Positions 7,182 to 11,710 of a DNA stretch of 11,710 nt are shown here, one piece after another. This DNA comes from an uncultured bacterium (GTDB lineage Bacteria > CSSED10-310 > CALFER01). The stretch spans positions 1-11,710 of the forward strand of contig CALFER010000078.1 of NCBI GenBank assembly GCA_937951895.1. Direction: 5' to 3'. The position numbers and the translations under genes are program-made. Every line of letters starts with the position of its first letter. Position 1 is the stretch's first letter. The notes below the pieces were generated by a model that ran no database searches, was not told the DNA's origin, and was given only the letters and a program-made list of their open reading frames with translations.

Positions 7182-7758
7182 CGGATTCGATCGTCCGGTC
7201 GCGCTGCCCCTCGGTATCGACCGCATGGCGGACTGGTTCAAATCGCGCGAGCGCGGCATCGTCCTGATCGCCGCCCTCATGCACCTCATCATACTGGTCT
7301 CGATGATCGGCCTGCGCATGATCCCGCTCCTCACGGGACAGACGATCGTGCTCAAAGTCGTCCCGATCGATCCGCGGGATTTTTTCCGAGGCGATTATGT
7401 GATTCTGTCTTATGAGATCAGCAATCGCAGCGCGATCGATGACGCACTCGATGCGCGTGAAATGACACGTTACTCGGACTGGCAGGACCAGCCGGTCTAT
7501 GTGCTGCTGGAACCCGACGCGTCGGGCACGGAATGGAAAGCCGCCGGGTATCGCCTGGAGCCTCCCGCGTCCGGCACGTTCATCCGCGGACGGGTGGCCT
7601 CGTACAATCGCCTGGAATTCGGCATCGAGAGTTTTTTTGTCGAGGAGGGCGGCGGGACGAAGTATGAAAATGCGTCGCGGGCGGGGGCGCTGTATGCCGA
7701 GATCGCGCTGACGTCGGGCGGCAAAGCGGCGCTCAAGTCGCTCATCATCCGAGACTAA
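7171..7758 (+). CDS. GDYXXLXY domain-containing membrane-anchored protein
   Basis: I chose GTG 7171 because GGAGG (7160-7164) lies 6 nt upstream. The frame is open further upstream inside the DUF2157 gene but has no comparable site there. The 195-residue product has one membrane segment at about 29-49. An extracytoplasmic domain follows, carrying the name-giving motif GDYVILSY at 74-81, preceded by PIDPRDFFR. A second conserved patch, FGIESFFVEEG, lies at about 150-160. This family is the usual partner of DUF2157/DUF4401 membrane proteins, and its function is unknown. The gene overlaps its partner by 11 bp. Its TAA overlaps the TAG of the convergent glycosyltransferase gene. Confidence 0.88.
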   Translation: MANDGFDRPVALPLGIDRMADWFKSRERGIVLIAALMHLIILVSMIGLRMIPLLTGQTIVLKVVPIDPRDFFRGDYVILSYEISNRSAIDDALDAREMTRYSDWQDQPVYVLLEPDASGTEWKAAGYRLEPPASGTFIRGRVASYNRLEFGIESFFVEEGGGTKYENASRAGALYAEIALTSGGKAALKSLIIRD

Positions 7759-8666
7759 CGGGTCGGAATCCGGATTCGTTCCGCGAGCCATTCGATGAGG
7801 GCCGGATCACCCCGGAGTCTGTCGGGCCATGCCGGGTCGGGAGCGAACAGCAGGTGTTCCCATCGCGCGGTCACAACCCCCTCCAATGCGTTAAATGTCT
7901 GAAGGCTCCGGAAAGCCCGGTCGAAAAGAATCGGGTAATTGTAAACGGGCGGCAGTTCGAACCATTCGGAACGGGGAATCGCGAGCATGGCGGCGCCGGC
8001 AAGGCCGGCCTGATGCAGAAAGATGCGCCGGAGCGGTTCGTGCGCACTCGATTCGCGTAAAAACGGGTCGCCTGCGAGCGTCCGAAATGCGTCCCGCCAG
8101 CGTCTCAGAAGCCCCCGTCCCGGACGGACGACGCACAAGCCGGCGTTGATGTAAGGGCGGATCATTTCGCTGTCCGCGACGGTTGCCATGGAGAAGAGAC
8201 GATCGTCGGGGATGTTGAGGAGTTCGTAGATCGTCTTCCAGAATGCATCGGGAGATTCGCTGCGTGGTGAACCGATGTTGCGGTGCATCACGGGGCGGTA
8301 CCCGAGCGAGGCTGTATCCGGGAGTTCAAAGGCGGACGGCTCCTTCAGAATCACCGTGTCGGGATCCATCCAGACCAGAATGTCCGAGGAACCCGCGTCC
8401 TGCTCGGCGCGCGCAGCGGCGTACACCTTGCCGGCGTAGCGGAAAAAGAGCGTCGCGGGATCGGGTGGCGGAATGACCCGCAGATCCGCCTCGAAGCGAT
8501 TCAGAAGCGAAAGAATGCGAGGATTGTCGGGCAGGATCCGATCATCCCGGATGTAAACTCGCAGTCTGGCGGAACGATGCGCGCCTCCGAATGTGCGCAG
8601 ACTTTCTGCCAGGATCGCGATCGCCTCGAAATCGTCTGGTGAGTCGGCATGGACGGCAAATATCAT
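7755..8666 (-). CDS. Putative GT-A fold (GT8-like) glycosyltransferase
   Basis: ATG 8666 has a good SD (GGAGGA at 8673-8678, 6-nt spacing). The 303-residue soluble product starts with a beta strand (MIFAVHADSP). A DxD-type metal/nucleotide-sugar site follows at residues 101-104 (VWMDPDTVILKEP). YINAGLCVV (172-180) resembles the NAG/NSG motif of GT8-type enzymes, and a downstream HQAGLAGA segment occupies the place where such enzymes have their acceptor-side motif. No signal peptide or membrane segment is seen, so it is probably cytoplasmic. Donor and acceptor cannot be told. It stands alone on its strand, divergent from chrA and convergent with the GDYXXLXY gene, so context gives no pathway. 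It could instead be a related nucleotide-diphospho-sugar transferase family without activity. Confidence 0.72.
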   Translation of the reverse strand: MIFAVHADSPDDFEAIAILAESLRTFGGAHRSARLRVYIRDDRILPDNPRILSLLNRFEADLRVIPPPDPATLFFRYAGKVYAAARAEQDAGSSDILVWMDPDTVILKEPSAFELPDTASLGYRPVMHRNIGSPRSESPDAFWKTIYELLNIPDDRLFSMATVADSEMIRPYINAGLCVVRPGRGLLRRWRDAFRTLAGDPFLRESSAHEPLRRIFLHQAGLAGAAMLAIPRSEWFELPPVYNYPILFDRAFRSLQTFNALEGVVTARWEHLLFAPDPAWPDRLRGDPALIEWLAERIRIPTR

Positions 8667-8707
8667 GAGAAATCCTCCGAGTGCGGGAGCATCGCCGGTG
8701 CTCTTTC

Positions 8708-8739
8708 ATTATACGAATTCGCCGGAAACATGTTCGAAC
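8708..8739 (-). promoter_or_regulatory. Candidate promoter and palindrome cluster upstream of the glycosyltransferase
   Basis: A perfect TATAAT reads on the minus strand at 8713-8708, about 42 bp before ATG 8666. The -35 region is weak. Three 8-bp palindromes crowd the -10/-35 interval: CGAATTCG (8714-8721), AACATGTT (8727-8734) and GTTCGAAC (8732-8739). They could be regulator binding sites shared with the divergent chrA gene. Confidence 0.4.
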
Positions 8740-8811
8740 GAAGCGGGACACGGTTCCTGGAAATCGCTTCGATTGCATCGTGCAAACCCTTCATCTAGGA
8801 TATCCGGCCGT

Positions 8812-9969
8812 ATGGAATCCATGCCGCTCTCAACACTCTTCCGATCCTTCTTCCGACTCGGCTTGACCGCATTCGGAGGCCCTTCGATGATCGCCTACAT
8901 CCGGACGATGGCGGTCGAACGCAAACGATGGCTCGATCCGGAAGCCTTTCAACGCGGTGTGGCGCTCTGCCAGAGCATCCCCGGGGCCACAGCGATCCAG
9001 ATGACCGCGTACATCGGATTGATGCTCAGGGGGGTTCCCGGAGCGGCTGCGGCGTTCATCGGGTTCGGTCTGCCCGCCTTTTTGCTCATGACGATCATGG
9101 CGACGATCTATCAGGATATTGTGCGATTTCCCGTTGTCACGTCGGTTTTCGGGAGTCTCCAGGCGTTGATCGTGGCAATCGTCGCGAACGCCGCTTTCAT
9201 GTTCGGACGGCCTCAGATCCGGAGCCCCCGAGCCGCATCGCTGGCGCTTGCATCGGCTGGTCTGTATGCACTGAAAGTCCATCCCATCCTGGTGGTTATC
9301 CTGGCCGCAGGGGGTGGGTGGGCCTTGCTTCCGGTCGATCCGCCGAGGTCCGCGAACCGTCCCGAGCAACCGATCCGACCGACCTGGAAAACGGCGCTCG
9401 GGATCGCGCTGTGCGGTATCGTGCTGACCTGGATTCTGGGCTTTTTCGATCCGATCCTGCGCGATCTGGTGTTCCTGATGGCCCGGATCGACCTGTTCGC
9501 GTTCGGAGGAGGCTTTGCGGCGCTGCCGGTCATGTATCACGAAATTGTCACGCAGCGGAACTGGTTGGAGGCCCCGGAATTTCTCGATGGCATCGTGCTC
9601 GGCCAGGTTACCCCCGGTCCGATCGTCATCACCGCGGCATTCATCGGCCGGAGCATCGGAGGCATTCCGGGGGCGATTCTGGCGACCATCGGCATCTTTG
9701 CCCCCTCGTTTCTCCTCGTGGTGCTGCTCGCGCCCCTGTTCGACCGTTTCCGCCGTCACCCCGTGTTCATGCGCTCCATCGCCGGCGTGCTGTGTTCGTT
9801 CACCGGATTGCTCTGCGCCGTGACCGTTCAGTTTGCGGCGAATGTGTCCTGGACGGCCGGTCACATCGTGCTGGCCGTCAGCGCTCTCGCGGCCTTGCTT
9901 CTGAAAATCGATATTCTGTGGGTCGTTGCGGTCGGTCTCGCCGCATCGATTGTGATCGCGCTCCTCTGA
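8812..9969 (+). CDS. chrA: Chromate transporter, long-chain two-domain CHR family
   Basis: This is a 385-residue membrane protein with both CHR halves. The N-terminal half has LGLTAFGGP (about 16-24), WLDPEAFQ (40-47) and SIPGATAIQ (55-63). The C-terminal half has DLFAFGGGFAALP (227-239), WLEAPEFLDG (251-260) and QVTPGPIVIT (265-274). About ten hydrophobic segments are visible, and the length is normal for the bidomain family. CHR proteins export chromate from the cytoplasm, usually in exchange for or driven by the proton gradient; many family members have no tested substrate. ATG 8812 is the first plausible start, with a weak AGGA 11 nt upstream; ATG 8821 is an alternative. The frame runs open upstream to 8593, but that part overlaps the divergent gene. 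The N-terminal motif reads PGAT where PGPT is usual. No chrB-type regulator or other resistance gene is nearby, so the resistance role is inferred only from family. Confidence 0.9.
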   Translation: MESMPLSTLFRSFFRLGLTAFGGPSMIAYIRTMAVERKRWLDPEAFQRGVALCQSIPGATAIQMTAYIGLMLRGVPGAAAAFIGFGLPAFLLMTIMATIYQDIVRFPVVTSVFGSLQALIVAIVANAAFMFGRPQIRSPRAASLALASAGLYALKVHPILVVILAAGGGWALLPVDPPRSANRPEQPIRPTWKTALGIALCGIVLTWILGFFDPILRDLVFLMARIDLFAFGGGFAALPVMYHEIVTQRNWLEAPEFLDGIVLGQVTPGPIVITAAFIGRSIGGIPGAILATIGIFAPSFLLVVLLAPLFDRFRRHPVFMRSIAGVLCSFTGLLCAVTVQFAANVSWTAGHIVLAVSALAALLLKIDILWVVAVGLAASIVIALL

Positions 9970-9978
9970 ATGTAAAAT
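9950..9978 (+). promoter_or_regulatory. Candidate sigma-70 promoter for the beta-propeller-like gene
   Basis: TTGTGA (9950-9955) and TAAAAT (9973-9978) are separated by 17 bp. They straddle the stop of chrA and would give a leader of about 35 nt before ATG 10021. This suggests the downstream gene has its own start of transcription. No terminator was seen between the genes, so read-through is also possible. Confidence 0.45.
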
Positions 9979-10020
9979 AAGATGGTGATGTGACCTGAAA
10001 TTTCCGGATGGAGGCTTTTT

Positions 10021-11688
10021 ATGAAAAATGGCAATCGTCGTACCGGATTACGGATGACGGTTCCGCTTGGCGCGTGCCTGCTGCTGTTCGGTGTCTCGCC
10101 ATGTCTCGCTGAAACCTGGCACACGGAAATCATCGAAGACGATCTCGCGTTTTGGGGTTTTCAGACCAGAGGCTTCGTCTCGGATTCGACCGGCACCCTC
10201 CACATGCTGATGAGGGGGAACCGGCTGATCTATGCGAGATGTCCCGAGGGGGGTGACTGGCAGGCCGAGGAGATCGCTCCGTCCCCGTGCGGATTGGAAG
10301 CGTCGATGGCGGTCAGCCGAAGCGGTATTCCCCATGTGGCGTATTACGATCCGAAGGCAAAACGCCTGTTCCATGCCGTGCGTGATGATGCCGGATGGCG
10401 GATCGAACCGGCGGGGGATCTGTATCTGGCCGGACGCTACAACTCGATCTGCCTGGACTCGATCGACAACCCCGTCATCAGTTTTCTCGCGCACAGCCCC
10501 CTCCGGCTATGTGTTGCGCGTCTGTACGATTCCGGATGGGACATCGAGACGATCTGGGCTGCGAATGTAGACGAGCATCTCACATCCATTGGAATCGATG
10601 CATCCGGAACGATGTACATCGCATGTCGACGACCGGCCGATTCCTATTCTTACTCTCTCGTGATCGGGACGTCGGGCGATTGGAACTGCATCGAGATCAT
10701 CGATCATTATTGCACCTTCGGCCCGATGATAATGGTCGATCGTTCGAGTCTGCCGTTCGTCGTGTATGAATCTGATGAGGGAATCGACTGCGGACGTATC
10801 AACGGCACCGAAATCGAATGGGAGATGGTGCCTGGACACGCGCACAGTCATCTGGAAGACACCTGTTTCACCCCTTCGGGCGTTCTGACGTTTCTGACTC
10901 AGTGCCTTGATTATCGTCAGCAGACGATTGAGTATGTCGTTCGGGAAGAGGATCGCTGGAGCATTCATTCCATCGATCGCGAAAGCCTTGAAATTGATTT
11001 TTACTGGATTTCTTATTGCATCGATCGCTCGGATCAGGTTCATATCGGCGGATTCCGGGGACTGGAGATCGACCATATAGGGGATGTTTTCGGAAGTCGC
11101 TACCTGGAAGAAATCACGACGGGGTATTCCATCGAAGATCCCTGCATTTCTCTTCGAACTCCCGATGGCCCCCCTTGTGTCACATACTTGCGTGATGGCT
11201 GGAATCAACTCGTCCTGGCAGAAAAGACAGACGGAGTGTGGCAAAAAGAGATTGCGGTGCAGGGGTCTTCGGAACATCCTCTCGGGGCGTTCTCGATGAC
11301 GACCAATCGCGATGCGGAACCCGTCATCTGCTACAACGCGGGGGACTCGCTGTGGCTCGCCGTGAAATCGGCAACGGGTTGGCAGCACGAGATGGTCCGG
11401 GAGGGAGGATTGGTCGGACAGGTAAAGTATGATGATGAGGAACGCGAACACCTTGTGTATTACGTTCAAAACGGAGCTAAACTCGACCTGGAATACAGTC
11501 GAAGGATAGAAAACGGCGGCTGGGCGACGGAACGGATTTATCCGGATGTTCGGTCCGCCGGTTCACGGGCCAAGCTTCTGGACATCGATCAAATGAATCG
11601 GCCTCATGTGGCGTTCAGAACAGGTGGAGGTACATCGTACTACACGACGTTTTATTACTCAAGTTTCGCACCCGTAAATTATCTCTAA
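10021..11688 (+). CDS. Exported beta-propeller-like repeat protein of unknown function
   Basis: ATG 10021 is preceded by GGAGG with 6-nt spacing. The 555-residue product begins with a classic signal peptide, with Arg-rich start, hydrophobic core PLGACLLLFG and cleavage after SPCLA at residue 30. The mature part is made of about nine or ten diverged units of roughly 45-55 residues. Each follows the plan D..G.PHVAYYD, then L..A, then GW..E (for example SGIPHVAYYDPKAKRLFHA and DDAGWRIEP; NRPHVAF near the end). This looks like a BNR/sialidase-type or similar beta-propeller that displays binding sites. Asp-box signatures are imperfect and no catalytic set was found, so binding is more likely than hydrolysis. 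No anchor is seen at the C-terminus (PVNYL). It lies 51 bp after chrA, but nothing suggests a shared function. Confidence 0.8.
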   Translation: MKNGNRRTGLRMTVPLGACLLLFGVSPCLAETWHTEIIEDDLAFWGFQTRGFVSDSTGTLHMLMRGNRLIYARCPEGGDWQAEEIAPSPCGLEASMAVSRSGIPHVAYYDPKAKRLFHAVRDDAGWRIEPAGDLYLAGRYNSICLDSIDNPVISFLAHSPLRLCVARLYDSGWDIETIWAANVDEHLTSIGIDASGTMYIACRRPADSYSYSLVIGTSGDWNCIEIIDHYCTFGPMIMVDRSSLPFVVYESDEGIDCGRINGTEIEWEMVPGHAHSHLEDTCFTPSGVLTFLTQCLDYRQQTIEYVVREEDRWSIHSIDRESLEIDFYWISYCIDRSDQVHIGGFRGLEIDHIGDVFGSRYLEEITTGYSIEDPCISLRTPDGPPCVTYLRDGWNQLVLAEKTDGVWQKEIAVQGSSEHPLGAFSMTTNRDAEPVICYNAGDSLWLAVKSATGWQHEMVREGGLVGQVKYDDEEREHLVYYVQNGAKLDLEYSRRIENGGWATERIYPDVRSAGSRAKLLDIDQMNRPHVAFRTGGGTSYYTTFYYSSFAPVNYL

Positions 11689-11710
11689 AACTTAGCTCAA
11701 ATTGAAATTA

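Noticed and set aside
7766..7777. 12-bp palindrome GAATCCGGATTC as a bidirectional terminator
   Set aside because: It would form only a 4-bp stem with a 4-nt loop, has no adjacent T-run, and lies in the coding end of the glycosyltransferase.
8830..9864. 344-residue minus-strand open frame opposite chrA
   Set aside because: Its composition (His, Arg, Gln and Asp rich) is what the reverse of a hydrophobic GC-rich gene gives. The chrA frame has clear family motifs.
11656..11696. Inverted AAGTTT/AAACTT pair around the stop of the last gene as a terminator
   Set aside because: Only a 6-bp AT-rich stem with a long loop; the window ends too soon to judge.

Overview
This is an 11.7 kb chromosomal-type window, probably from a Gram-negative or otherwise diderm free-living bacterium. 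It is rich in large secreted proteins. The housekeeping-like genes are about 55-60% G+C, with good Shine-Dalgarno (SD) sites (GGAGG) and both ATG and GTG starts. The secreted proteins have right-handed beta-helix domains closing in SPC(I/L) and DIGYHYP-type motifs, with Thr/Pro-rich linkers. That style is common in environmental lineages known largely from metagenomes (for example Sumerlaeota, Hydrogenedentota, Omnitrophota, Planctomycetota). The phylum cannot be fixed from this sequence. No RNA genes, IS elements, integrases, CRISPR arrays or phage genes were seen.

Left region (1-5579, minus strand). Two large exported proteins lie head to tail. The upstream gene (body 5432 to 1386) encodes a roughly 1350-residue mosaic: an unrecognised Cys-containing N-terminal region, Pro-rich linkers, a right-handed beta-helix and four about 120-residue beta-sandwich-like repeats. 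Its start codon and signal peptide are out of frame with the body. Two frame changes, each at a short tandem repeat (an 8-bp unit at 5554-5573 and a GT/CA run at 5461-5469), separate start, signal peptide and body. The downstream gene (1306 to beyond base 1) encodes a second exported beta-helix protein with nine GGA(I/V)/FxxN repeats like those of chlamydial Pmp proteins. Those repeats lie in a block of about 40% G+C flanked by about 55-61% G+C. A 10-bp stem-loop sits between the two genes.

Middle region (5784-8666). A plus-strand pair, a DUF2157 membrane protein overlapped by 11 bp by a GDYXXLXY-domain protein, forms a known conserved couple of unknown function. It converges, with overlapping stop codons, on a minus-strand GT-A/GT8-like glycosyltransferase.

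Right region (8812-11688). A full-length two-domain ChrA-type chromate transporter is divergent from the glycosyltransferase. It is followed by an exported protein made of beta-propeller-like repeats, which has its own candidate promoter.

Nothing links all these genes into one pathway. The strongest unusual signal is the repeat-associated double frame change that separates start, signal peptide and body of the giant surface protein. It fits phase variation, gene decay or sequencing/assembly error, and the sequence alone does not decide among them.
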